From an uncultured Christensenella sp. (GTDB lineage: Bacteria; Bacillota; Clostridia; Christensenellales; Borkfalkiaceae), in the NCBI GenBank assembly GCA_910578565.1, contig CAJTQF010000003.1:124001-188000 (forward strand): a stretch of 64,000 nucleotides of DNA, read 5' to 3'. The position numbers were made by a program, and so were the translations under genes. Position 1 is the stretch's first letter. The number at the start of each line of letters is the position of its first letter. The notes beneath the pieces are model-generated. The model worked only from the letters and a program-made list of their open reading frames with translations. It had not been told where the DNA came from and searched no databases. Positions 14,418 through 22,354 of this stretch are shown in pieces.

Positions 14418-14635
14418 TGGATAAGTTTTTCAGCCAAAAGTATTGCGACCGCTGCGGCGGTGACCTATCAAGCGGACGCACAATGTCCATGTTTAATACG
14501 GACTGCATCTGTATGGAATGCAAAGCAAAAGAGCAAAAGCTACCCGAATATAAGGTGGCGACGGACGCGGAAAGGCAAGCCGTCATCGCTGGGGATGGAA
14601 ATTTCAAAGGGGTAGGATACTCGAAAAAACAATAA
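14417..14635 (+). CDS. Small zinc-ribbon element protein
   Basis: 72 residues. Cys pairs CDRC near residue 10 and CMEC near 33 (plus C31) make a zinc ribbon typical of small phage regulatory proteins. The C-terminal half is variable and basic at the end. It is co-transcribed with the two genes upstream. Function unknown; the Cys4 ribbon suggests nucleic-acid or protein binding. Confidence 0.7.
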   Translation: MDKFFSQKYCDRCGGDLSSGRTMSMFNTDCICMECKAKEQKLPEYKVATDAERQAVIAGDGNFKGVGYSKKQ

Positions 14636-14666
14636 AAATATATTAAAAAAGTTTGCGGATTTGAGC

Positions 14667-14716
14667 CTGTTTCGCTGGGCTCTTTCCGTCGTTTACGGTA
14701 TTGTTTGGTTACAAAA
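14667..14716 (+). promoter_or_regulatory. 50-bp promoter-like element, copy 4
   Basis: Fourth copy, closest to copy 1 (both with TATTGT and a GGTTACAAAA or GATTACAAAA end). It is followed by a GGGCagcaaGCCC hairpin, AAAGGAG and a start codon 34 bases downstream. Confidence 0.8.
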
Positions 14717-14750
14717 TTAAAAGAGGGCAGCAAGCCCAAAGGAGAATAAT

Positions 14751-14945
14751 ATGCAACCATTCAAAACACAGGCACACATCCACAGCTTAGAAGGAGGGAT
14801 GGACGAAGTAACCGTCCTCAGCAAAGACGAAAGCAAACCGCAGACCACCTACATAGTGGACTACAAAGGAACAAAATGCACAGCAATATTTAACTGCTTC
14901 ACTGGTAGCTATTATGTAGACGATATATACGGAATCATAAATTAA
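14751..14945 (+). CDS. Small hypothetical protein under element copy 4
   Basis: 64 residues behind AAAGGAGAATAAT. Beta-rich, with PQTTYIVDYKGTKCTAIFNC and a Tyr-rich end (GSYYVDDIYGI). It is unrelated in sequence to the other genes that follow 50-bp elements, so the elements, not the proteins, were copied. A short GC hairpin with a U-tract (CGGCGCAAGCCGTTTTTTTC at 14958-14977) follows the stop and probably terminates the transcript before the large terminase. Confidence 0.65.
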   Translation: MQPFKTQAHIHSLEGGMDEVTVLSKDESKPQTTYIVDYKGTKCTAIFNCFTGSYYVDDIYGIIN

Positions 14946-14996
14946 CAAACAAAGAAAACGGCGCAAGCCGTTTTTTTCTTTCATAACGGAGGGGCA

Positions 14997-16547
14997 ATGG
15001 CATATAACAAACAGCTTGCAGACCGTGCCGTTGCCTTTATCAATTCACTAAAACATACGAAAGGCACTTGGCACGGTGTTCCTTTTGAACTCTTGCCGTG
15101 GCAAGATAAAATCATCCGAGATGTGTTCGGAACAGTAAAAGACAATGGATATAGGCAATTCACTACTGCCTATGTAGAGATACCTAAAAAGCAGGGCAAG
15201 TCGGAGATAGCCGCCGCCGTTGCCCTCTACTTATTAGCTGGCGACGGCGAGTGGGGTGCAGAGGTATATGGTTGCGCCGCTGACCGACAGCAGGCAAGCA
15301 TTGTATTCGATGTGGCTTGCAATATGGTCGAGCAATGCCCAGCACTTAAAAAGCGAATCAAGCCGATAATGAGCCAGAAACGACTCGTATATCTTCCACT
15401 AAATTCGTTCTATCAGGTGTTGTCAGCCGAGTCGTACACCAAGCACGGACTAAATGTACACGGGGTTGTGTTTGATGAGTTGCATGCGCAACCGAACCGA
15501 GCCTTGTACGATGTTATGACTCACGGCTCAGGCGATGCTCGAAAGCAACCGCTGTTCTTCCTCATAACTACGGCGGGAACTGATCGAAATTCAATCTGCT
15601 AGGAAGTGCATCAGAAGGCAAAGGACATACTCGAAGGGCGCAAGCATGACCGCTCGTTCTACCCTGTAATATACGGAGCAGACGACGATGATGATTGGGG
15701 CGATGAAAAGGTATGGCACAAAGCCAATCCCTCGCTCGGCATTACAGTCGATATTGATAAGCTGAAAACCGCCTACGAGTCAGCGAAAGACAACCCGGCG
15801 GAAGAAAACTTGTTCCGACAACTCCGACTAAATCAATGGGTAAAGCAGAGCGTTCGCTGGATGCCAATGGATGCTTGGGATAAATGCGATTTTGAGGTGG
15901 ACGCGGAAAAGCTCAGAGGGCGTGAATGCTACGGCGGACTTGACCTCTCCAGCAGCACGGACGTGACAGCATTTGTGCTTGTATTTCCGCCCATAAACGA
16001 CGAGGACAAATACATCGTTCTGCCATTCTTTTGGATACCCGAAGACACGATTGAGTTGCGAGTAAGACGCGACCACGTTCCCTATGATGTATGGCAAGCG
16101 AGAGGGCAAGTAATAACCACTGAGGGCAACGTAATCCACTATGGATACATCGAGAACTTTATTGAAGACCTTGGTACAAAGTACAACATAAAGGAAATAG
16201 CATTCGATAGGTGGGGTGCTGTGCAAATGACGCAGAATCTTGAAGGAATGGGGTTCACCGTTGTGCCGTTTGGTCAAGGTTTCAAAGATATGAGTCCGCC
16301 GACAAAAGAGTTAATGAAACTGGTGCTTGAACAAAAGATAGCACACGGCGGTAATGTTCCTCTGCGGTGGATGCTGGATAACGTTTTCGTTAGAACTGAC
16401 CCTGCTGGAAACGTAAAGATGGACAAAGAAAAGTCCACCGAGCGAATAGACGGTGCGGTGGCACTCGTTATGGCGTTAGACCGTGCAATCCGCAATAAAG
16501 GTACATCGGACAGTGTGTATAACGACCGAGAAATAATTATTATTTAG
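14997..16547 (+). pseudogene. Terminase large subunit interrupted by in-frame TAG
   Basis: The frame from 14997 to 16547 would encode a normal-length 516-residue large terminase, but TAG at 15600-15602 splits it. Part one (201 residues) has the ATPase: PKKQGKSEIAAA as Walker A and VVFDELHAQ as Walker B, then LITTAGTDRNSIC. Part two continues without frameshift (EVHQKAKDILEGR) and has the RNase-H-like nuclease with GGLDLSSSTDVTAF and RIDGAVALVMALD. Relatives carry an aromatic residue where TAG stands, so a single base change explains it. No recoding signal or suppressor tRNA is visible. Packaging is probably lost, unless the stop is read through. Confidence 0.88.
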
Positions 16548-16568
16548 CAAAAAAATTGCGTAAACCTG

Positions 16569-16597
16569 TTGACTTTATACGCCCGTAGGAGTATAAT
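16569..16597 (+). promoter_or_regulatory. Promoter of the DUF3990 module
   Basis: TTGACT (16569-16574), 17-bp spacer, TATAAT (16592-16597). The stretch just ahead of the -10 (CCCGTAGGAG) resembles one half-site of the repressor operator at 12552. Confidence 0.75.
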
Positions 16598-16637
16598 ATA
16601 GAAAAGTAACTCTTGGGGAGTATATAAGGATAAAACA

Positions 16638-17315
16638 ATGAGCAAACTTATTATATATCATGGTTCACCTGAAATTAGAGAACATCCTGAATTCGGCGGT
16701 GGGAAACCATACAATGATTACGGTCTAGGGTTTTATTGTACAGAGCATATTGAGCTTGCCAAAGAGTGGGCGTGTTCAGAAGGTGTCGATGGATATGCTA
16801 ACAGATATGAAATCGAAACAGATGAGCTAAACATTTTGAATTTATCTTCACCTGAATATACGATATTAAGCTGGTTGGCAATTCTATTGAAACACAGAAA
16901 TGCAAGGCTGTCCACGCCGATTGCACTTAGAGGTCGGGATTATCTTATCCAAAACTTTCTTCCCGATTATGAAAACTACGATGCAATAGTGGGGTATCGA
17001 GCAGACGACTCATACTTCTCATTTGCAAGGTCATTTATTCAGAATGAGATTTCTCTAAGACAGCTTGGATGTGCAATGCGACTTGGCAAACTCGGAGAAC
17101 AATTTGTGTTAAAATCCAAGAAGGCGTTTGATATAATCAAGTTTCTTGATTACACCGTAGCGGACAATGCTGTGTATTATTTTAAAAGAAAGGCGCGTGA
17201 TGACGAGGCACGTGCGGCTTATCGTAAGGAAGTTGAGAATGAGGATTTAGATGGAATCTTCATGAGAGATATAATCAGAGAGGCAATGAAAGCAGATGAC
17301 CCACGCTTACGCTGA
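16638..17315 (+). CDS. DUF3990 ADP-ribosyltransferase-like toxin candidate
   Basis: 225 residues. The N terminus, LIIYHGSPEIREHPEFGGGK and then DYGLGFYCTEHIELAKEWA, is diagnostic of DUF3990 proteins. These belong to the ADP-ribosyltransferase superfamily; the H-G and Y-x-T/E positions correspond to the NAD-binding core. Such genes in Clostridia normally stand beside small HTH or DUF3791 partners and are thought to be toxins or effectors that modify a host macromolecule. It has its own strong promoter, lies next to the element boundary, and overlaps its HTH partner by 20 bases. Toxicity and target are inferred, not shown. Confidence 0.8.
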   Translation: MSKLIIYHGSPEIREHPEFGGGKPYNDYGLGFYCTEHIELAKEWACSEGVDGYANRYEIETDELNILNLSSPEYTILSWLAILLKHRNARLSTPIALRGRDYLIQNFLPDYENYDAIVGYRADDSYFSFARSFIQNEISLRQLGCAMRLGKLGEQFVLKSKKAFDIIKFLDYTVADNAVYYFKRKARDDEARAAYRKEVENEDLDGIFMRDIIREAMKADDPRLR

Positions 17316-17952
17316 AAGCTATTTAAACGATGCGATGGAAAACTTGGGTGAAGCCTTTGACTATGCGGTTAATGCTTGCATGATAGATATTGAAACATTT
17401 ATGGGGCTCTTCATCTCAAGCGGATATGCTAACCTATTCGGCAAGGGTGTTCCTAAAGTAGTTTCAGGTTTATCTGGAACAGAATTGGTTATGGAAGTAG
17501 TGAATAAGGCTGGCACATTCTATTCGTTTCCCAAACCGCAAGTTGAATACGATTATTCGCCAGAGTATTGGTGTGGCTGGATACTTGCATACTATCAATG
17601 GAAAACAGGAAGGACATTTAAGGATATAGAAGTTAATCTGTCTGTTACGGAAATCTTAAAAATGTATCCGACCTTGCACGAAGCATCGGAAGATAAGTTC
17701 GTAGATACAGCCAATGCTATCATATTACGAAGAAATAATACGACAAGATTACAACGTCAAAGGAAACAATGCGGATTGACGCAGAAAGAGTTGTCAGAAA
17801 AATCAGGCGTAAAACTTCGAACAGTTCAGCAATACGAGATGAAAGCCAAAGACATTAATAAAGCTGCTGTGTCGACGGTTTTGGCACTCTCAACTGTGTT
17901 AGGGTGCAGAATTGAGGATTTGTTGGAATACAAGGTGGTGGACGATGAATAA
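17296..17952 (+). CDS. XRE-type HTH partner (antitoxin candidate) of the DUF3990 protein
   Basis: 218 residues. The N-terminal 130 residues (YLNDAMENLGEAFDYAVNAC, then GLFISSGYANLF and the Trp-rich EYWCGWILAYYQW) form a domain I have seen repeatedly next to DUF3990 genes in Clostridia. The C-terminal part is an XRE helix-turn-helix (LTQKELSEKSGVKLRTVQQY) followed by LGCRIEDLL. The combination suggests an antitoxin that binds the toxin with its N-terminal domain and its own promoter with the HTH. Start and stop overlap the flanking genes, giving a compact three-gene operon. Confidence 0.78.
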   Translation: MTHAYAESYLNDAMENLGEAFDYAVNACMIDIETFMGLFISSGYANLFGKGVPKVVSGLSGTELVMEVVNKAGTFYSFPKPQVEYDYSPEYWCGWILAYYQWKTGRTFKDIEVNLSVTEILKMYPTLHEASEDKFVDTANAIILRRNNTTRLQRQRKQCGLTQKELSEKSGVKLRTVQQYEMKAKDINKAAVSTVLALSTVLGCRIEDLLEYKVVDDE

Positions 17953-18106
17953 GAGCGAAAAAAACTTGGTAATCCTACAAAATGAATTAGATGAAACCGA
18001 TGCAGAGATTCGCCTTAAAAGTGCAATTGTTCAAGCTGAACAGAGAATAACAAATGGTGAATCGTATATGGAAATGTTGGAATTAAAACAGAAACTTGGA
18101 CTATAA
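17945..18106 (+). CDS. Small helical third gene of the DUF3990 module
   Basis: 53 residues starting at ATG 17945 inside the end of the HTH gene. It is almost entirely amphipathic helix (LVILQNELDETDAEIRLKSA), with the look of a small oligomerising or chaperone-like subunit. It has no homologue I can name. The overlap implies coupled translation, so it may be part of the antitoxin. It is the last gene before the element's right-hand boundary. Confidence 0.65.
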   Translation: MNKSEKNLVILQNELDETDAEIRLKSAIVQAEQRITNGESYMEMLELKQKLGL

Positions 18107-18135
18107 ATAACAAGGATAAAATTTATTTAAACATT

Positions 18136-18166
18136 AAAAACCGTACTTGAAGAGTGCGGTTTTTTT
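18136..18166 (+). terminator. Intrinsic terminator at the element/host junction
   Basis: ACCGTAC and GTGCGGT pair (one G:U) around TTGAAGA, followed by seven T residues. It ends the DUF3990 operon. Base composition and codon style change to the host pattern immediately to its right. Confidence 0.78.
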
Positions 18167-18734
18167 GTTGCAAAAATTCTTTGAAAAAGTTTCGGGTTTG
18201 GGAACGGGCTTGGACGCGGTCGTTAAAATGCTCGGCGAAATAAAAGAACTTAACGACGAATGCCTTTTTGTCAAGGGGCGCAACTCCAAAAACGCGATAC
18301 TCAAAAACTTTCTGGGCAGATATCAACTTTTGGATTTCAATATGATAAGACCCTTGTCCGAGCTTTTGAAGTTTGAAGGGGCGGAAGACAAGTCGCAGAT
18401 AGACGAAGTAATAAATAAAATAATCACCGTATACGGATATCTGCAGAACGGAAGCGACCCCGAAAGCGGAATGGACGGCATATATCCCTACGTGGGAACG
18501 TACGAATATATGCACGAAACCCGCGACGGGTACAGGATTGCGCATTTTTCCATTTCGTCGCCCGTGCGCGACGCGGATATGGACGTGGAAATTCTGTCCG
18601 AATTCAGGTACGGCATAAATTCCAAATATTACTGTCTGCCCAATAAAATGTGCGGCAATAACGAAATAAAACTCTGGATAGAACCTACGGTGATAGATTA
18701 TAAAAATTTCGTAATGGTTGACGAAGATGAATGA
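18165..18734 (+). pseudogene. Host gene, apparently 5'-truncated at the element boundary
   Basis: The open frame emerges directly from the U-tract of a terminator, has no ATG and no ribosome site before codon 20, and starts abruptly with coding-like sequence (KFFEKVSGLGTGLDAVVKML). The remaining 180 or so residues are well-formed: a helical first half, then a beta-rich domain with GMDGIYPYVGTYEYMHETRD. The family is not recognised. The likely explanation is that integration or a deletion removed the 5' part. A TTG start giving a short functional protein is the alternative. It overlaps the next gene start. Confidence 0.55.
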
Positions 18735-19338
18735 TAAATTCGTGTTCGATATTCTGACGCATCCGAGCGACTACCGCGAAACGGCGAAAATAATTTACGG
18801 AACGGACCCGTATATTTACCGCGATCTTTTCGGCGACGTTGAAAACGCGCAGAAAATTTTAAGTTATTCGTTCGATAATCCCGAAAGCGTTTTTTTCAAA
18901 AATGCGGTGTATATAGTGAAATCCAGAATTACGGGAGAAGTAGTGTCCTGCGCCCTTTTTCATACTAACGATTTTGTATGGGATAGCAATATTATGCTAA
19001 GCGATTTTGAAAAGGCTGGGGTTGTGCCGCCCCGTTCGTTCTTTGCCGCGGCAGAATATATGATTAAAACCTATAATTTCAGAAAAATAGGCTGTTCTAT
19101 GTGCAACATATCCGTTAAGGAAGAGTTCAGGCGTCAGGGTATTGCGTTTTTTATGCTTACTAAGCTGTTGAAGCGCAATGATGATAAGACGGTTGAACTT
19201 ACCGTGCTGAAAGATAATGTAAACGCGATAAATCTTTATAAAAAGCTGGGGTTCAGAATTATAGGCGAGCCGTTCAAGGATTACGGCGGACACAATTCCC
19301 CCGAAGAGTACTGCTATAAAATGGTGTTGAACAGATAA
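18727..19338 (+). CDS. GNAT-family N-acetyltransferase
   Basis: 203 residues from ATG 18727, overlapping the upstream stop. The acetyl-CoA-binding motif A is visible as VKEEFRRQGIAFFMLTKLL (R/Q-x-x-G-x-A/G), followed by motif B ELTVLKDNVNAINLYKKLGF. The N-terminal half (about 100 residues) shows no other domain. GNAT proteins transfer an acetyl group to amines of small molecules, peptides or proteins; the substrate cannot be read from sequence. It lies 40 bases before the membrane RyR protein and may share its transcript. Confidence 0.85.
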   Translation: MNDKFVFDILTHPSDYRETAKIIYGTDPYIYRDLFGDVENAQKILSYSFDNPESVFFKNAVYIVKSRITGEVVSCALFHTNDFVWDSNIMLSDFEKAGVVPPRSFFAAAEYMIKTYNFRKIGCSMCNISVKEEFRRQGIAFFMLTKLLKRNDDKTVELTVLKDNVNAINLYKKLGFRIIGEPFKDYGGHNSPEEYCYKMVLNR

Positions 19339-19378
19339 AAATTTTTTACGCGTCTCATAAATCACAAGAGAGAAATCT

Positions 19379-21553
19379 ATGTATCTGGCTTTAGGTATAA
19401 TTTTTTTAATAGTTTCGTTATTAATGTCGGCGATAATAGTTTACACTGCCGTACATTCCGTAAAAAGCGGCGGCGGGTTGATAACAAAGAAGAATATGTT
19501 CTATCTCGCGCCGGCTTTTTTAATTATCTATTTAATGTATATCACCGCTGGCGCATATAACGGAGAACGCTTTGATTTTTTCTACTGTTTTTCATTAATC
19601 GGTACGGTGCTGGACGCGTTTAAATTTGACGTTAATACCGACCTGTTGTCGCCTTTATGTCAGGCATATCCCATATTCTATGCGGATTTCGTTCTGGCGT
19701 TCCTTATTGCGGTTGTAACGGCAATTTTAAGCGTGGCAAGTTTTTTCAGCCGCCGCATCAGCAATTATTTTACGGTAAGGATACGGTTGCGCAAAAATTG
19801 CGATATCGTCGTCGGCGACTCCGAATGTGCGGTAAACTACGCGGCTCATACGCAAAACTGTGTGCTTCTCGGCGCGGACGTCTCTAATCTGAGATACTCT
19901 GACCTTATAAGGCGGGGAGTCCCCGTTCTGAAAGTCCCGTTTAAAACCAAGCCGCTTTCCCGCAAGCTGAAAAATGGCGGATACAATGTAATAGTTTTCC
20001 GCGACGGAAAAATCGCTTATACGAAAGTAATTGAAATTTTTTCCGCGCTTGATAATGGCAACAGAATTTATCTTGAAGCGAACCAGCCCGAGATGAAAAT
20101 TCTAAGGGAAAAATTTTTAACGAAAGCAGATAAAATTTCAAATATCTGGCTTACGGGTTTCAGTAAGTACGAACTTATGGCGCGCCGGTTCGTCGTAGAT
20201 TATCCCGTGACAAAATACATACCCCGTTCGTTTTTTAACGATAATTTTACTTTAAAAAACGGGAAGCGGATAAATATAGTATTCATAGGTTTCGGCAAAG
20301 TAAATTACCAGCTTTTCAGACTGTGCGCAATGCAGTTTCAGTTTGCGCAACAGATTGACGGCAAACTCGCTTCCAAACCCGTGAATTATCATATTTACGA
20401 TAACCGTGACACGTCGCTTCACAACGAATTCTTTTCGAGAATACTTTATGAGTTTGACGAAGAATTCAAGGATTGCGATTTTCCCAAACCCGAAAAAATA
20501 TGCGAGTTGAAAATTCACCCGCTGGATATAAACTCCGTCGACGCCAAAAAAGATTTCAAGTCATTGGTTACGCAAGACAGTTTTACTTATTTTATCGTAT
20601 CGCTGGACAGCGATCTGGAAGACGCGTCTTATGCACAGACGGTAAGGCGTTTATTTGACGGTAACGATAATTACCGCATTTTCGTAAGGGCGAAAAACGA
20701 AAACGGTGAAAAACTTAACGAAATCAACGATTGCATTACTTATTTCGGAGAAGAGAAAAATCTCTATTCCCACGAAAATATCGTAAACGATGATTTGACG
20801 GAGCTTGCGCAGAGAATAAATCTGTTGTACAACAATATTTCAAACCCGCCCGAATGGTTGCGGGAGTTGAAAAGCAATAAAGACTTAACCGCGGAAGAAC
20901 AGGAAAAGATTTTAAACGAAAAACTTGCGGACCCCCGGAACAGAGAATTTATGCTGGAAAGTTGGACGGCTCTTCCCTATATAGAGCAGGCGTCTAATTT
21001 GTATCACGCGCTTAATTTACCGTATAAATTGAACCTTATGGGGTTCGATATGGTAAAGAAGAGCGGTGAAAACGACAACGGAATTTCCGAAGCGGAGTTT
21101 AACGAACGGTACATAAACAGCGGCAGAGAAACGGGTTACGGCGATTATTCTTTTTTCTTTAAAAACGAATCGGGTAACGTTTTGGCATATATCGAACATT
21201 TACGCTGGAATGCGCTATACATTCTGTACGATTATAAGCAGATGAAAAAGAACTGCATTACTGTTGTGGAAAAGCAGGATGATAACGGCAATGTTTCAAG
21301 GATGATGCCGCACAAAAATATCCGGCAAAAGCAACACGCCTGTCTGACAACGTATTACGGGCTGAGCGAACTGATAGCTTATAAATATGAAAAGCTGTAC
21401 CGCGGCGAAATTTTAAACGAAGCCGATTATAAAGACAACGCCCGCTTGCAAGAGCTGAGCAAAATTTATGCTTACGATTATATGGATTTGGACAGGCTTT
21501 ACAGTGAAATTACCGCAATGAGATATAAACTCGTCGACAATAATTTAAGGTAG
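19379..21553 (+). CDS. Membrane protein with Rossmann (TrkA-N-like) and C-terminal RyR-like domains
   Basis: 724 residues. Three predicted membrane helices (about 4-26, 40-60, 100-122) are followed by two Rossmann-like units. The first begins KNCDIVVGDSECAVNY and the second RINIVFIGFGKVNYQLFRLC, a dinucleotide-binding fold as in TrkA-N or ion-channel regulatory domains. The last 150 residues have the RyR-like pattern: AYIEHLRWNALYILYDYKQM, then IRQKQHACLTTYYGLSEL and YDYMDLDRL. RyR-repeat proteins in bacteria are frequent in nucleotide-centred conflict systems and are thought to sense ligands. A membrane effector gated by a nucleotide is a reasonable inference. A second RyR protein lies 5 kb away. 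Confidence 0.7.
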   Translation: MYLALGIIFLIVSLLMSAIIVYTAVHSVKSGGGLITKKNMFYLAPAFLIIYLMYITAGAYNGERFDFFYCFSLIGTVLDAFKFDVNTDLLSPLCQAYPIFYADFVLAFLIAVVTAILSVASFFSRRISNYFTVRIRLRKNCDIVVGDSECAVNYAAHTQNCVLLGADVSNLRYSDLIRRGVPVLKVPFKTKPLSRKLKNGGYNVIVFRDGKIAYTKVIEIFSALDNGNRIYLEANQPEMKILREKFLTKADKISNIWLTGFSKYELMARRFVVDYPVTKYIPRSFFNDNFTLKNGKRINIVFIGFGKVNYQLFRLCAMQFQFAQQIDGKLASKPVNYHIYDNRDTSLHNEFFSRILYEFDEEFKDCDFPKPEKICELKIHPLDINSVDAKKDFKSLVTQDSFTYFIVSLDSDLEDASYAQTVRRLFDGNDNYRIFVRAKNENGEKLNEINDCITYFGEEKNLYSHENIVNDDLTELAQRINLLYNNISNPPEWLRELKSNKDLTAEEQEKILNEKLADPRNREFMLESWTALPYIEQASNLYHALNLPYKLNLMGFDMVKKSGENDNGISEAEFNERYINSGRETGYGDYSFFFKNESGNVLAYIEHLRWNALYILYDYKQMKKNCITVVEKQDDNGNVSRMMPHKNIRQKQHACLTTYYGLSELIAYKYEKLYRGEILNEADYKDNARLQELSKIYAYDYMDLDRLYSEITAMRYKLVDNNLR

Positions 21554-21573
21554 ATTATGTATGCATCACGGCG

Positions 21574-21602
21574 TTGACAAATTCGGAAGAATGTTTTATT
21601 CT
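21574..21602 (+). promoter_or_regulatory. Promoter for the GtrA-like gene
   Basis: TTGACA at 21574-21579, 17-bp spacer, TATTCT at 21597-21602, ending 22 bases before the start codon. Confidence 0.55.
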
Positions 21603-21624
21603 ATAAAAAAGCCGGCGTAAAATT

Positions 21625-22245
21625 ATGTTTGGCGCGGGCTTGAATATAATACGGGAATTAACGGTTTTGGAAAACAATACTCAAGAGAATAAACAAGAGT
21701 TAAAAGAGAGCGAAGAAGCCTTTACCGAGGTTGAACAAGCCGTATATGTTGACGAAAATATAGCGGGACAAAGCGCGGAAGCAGAGATTGGCGGGCAGCA
21801 GAAACTGACCAAAAAGCAGCAGTTTGTACAGTTTATAAAATTTACGCTGTTTTCGGCTTCGGCGGGGATAATCCAGCTTCTCACAACTACGTTGCTGCAC
21901 CAGTGGACGGGCTGGCTTATAGACTATTACTGGCTGGCTTACGTTATAGGTCTTACCCTTTCGGTAATATGGAATTTTACGTTTAACCGAAAGTTCACCT
22001 TTAAAGCGGCGAACAACGTACCGCTGGCAATGCTTCTTGTACTTATTTACAACTGCATTATAGTAGTGCCGCTGGCGGTTGGCGGAAACGCGCTTGAAAA
22101 TTTATGGGGTTCCGATCTGGGTATAGTCGTCACCGTAATAACCCTTCTGATTAACTTTGTTACCGAGTACTTATGGGATAAATTTATCGTATTTAACCAA
22201 AAAGTCACGGACAAAATTTTAAACCGCTTTAAAAGAAAAAAATAA
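21625..22245 (+). CDS. GtrA-like polytopic membrane protein
   Basis: 206 residues. A hydrophilic acidic N terminus of about 65 residues precedes four membrane helices (about 72-94, 100-121, 132-153, 165-188). GtrA features include the FIKFTLFSASAGIIQLL first helix and VIWNFTFNRKFTFK between helices 2 and 3. GtrA proteins are thought to help flip polyprenyl-linked sugars for cell-surface glycosylation. No ribosome site precedes ATG 21625, so the start is uncertain; an internal TTG at 21667 is possible. Stands alone between a promoter and a terminator. Confidence 0.82.
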   Translation: MFGAGLNIIRELTVLENNTQENKQELKESEEAFTEVEQAVYVDENIAGQSAEAEIGGQQKLTKKQQFVQFIKFTLFSASAGIIQLLTTTLLHQWTGWLIDYYWLAYVIGLTLSVIWNFTFNRKFTFKAANNVPLAMLLVLIYNCIIVVPLAVGGNALENLWGSDLGIVVTVITLLINFVTEYLWDKFIVFNQKVTDKILNRFKRKK

Positions 22246-22250
22246 AAATC

Positions 22251-22280
22251 AAAACACAGGGTAGGCGCTCTGTGTTTTTT
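22251..22280 (+). terminator. Intrinsic terminator
   Basis: AAAACACAG and CTGTGTTTT arms with a 10-base loop and a T run, directly after the GtrA-like gene. Confidence 0.85.
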
Positions 22281-22354
22281 ATTTGCAAAAAAATTTTAAA
22301 ATGAACGTATAAATTAAATCACCGCGGGCAATAAACAGTTTGCGAGGTGAATTG

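Noticed and set aside
14997..16547. TAG recoding as a sense codon in the element
   Set aside because: Other element genes (HNH nuclease, 5292 gene) end properly at TAG right before noncoding or promoter sequence, and no suppressor tRNA is visible.
18107..18165. tRNA gene or tRNA 3' end as attachment site at the right boundary
   Set aside because: No tRNA-like fold or conserved TPsiC arm could be found; the left boundary is not in the window, so a direct repeat cannot be tested.
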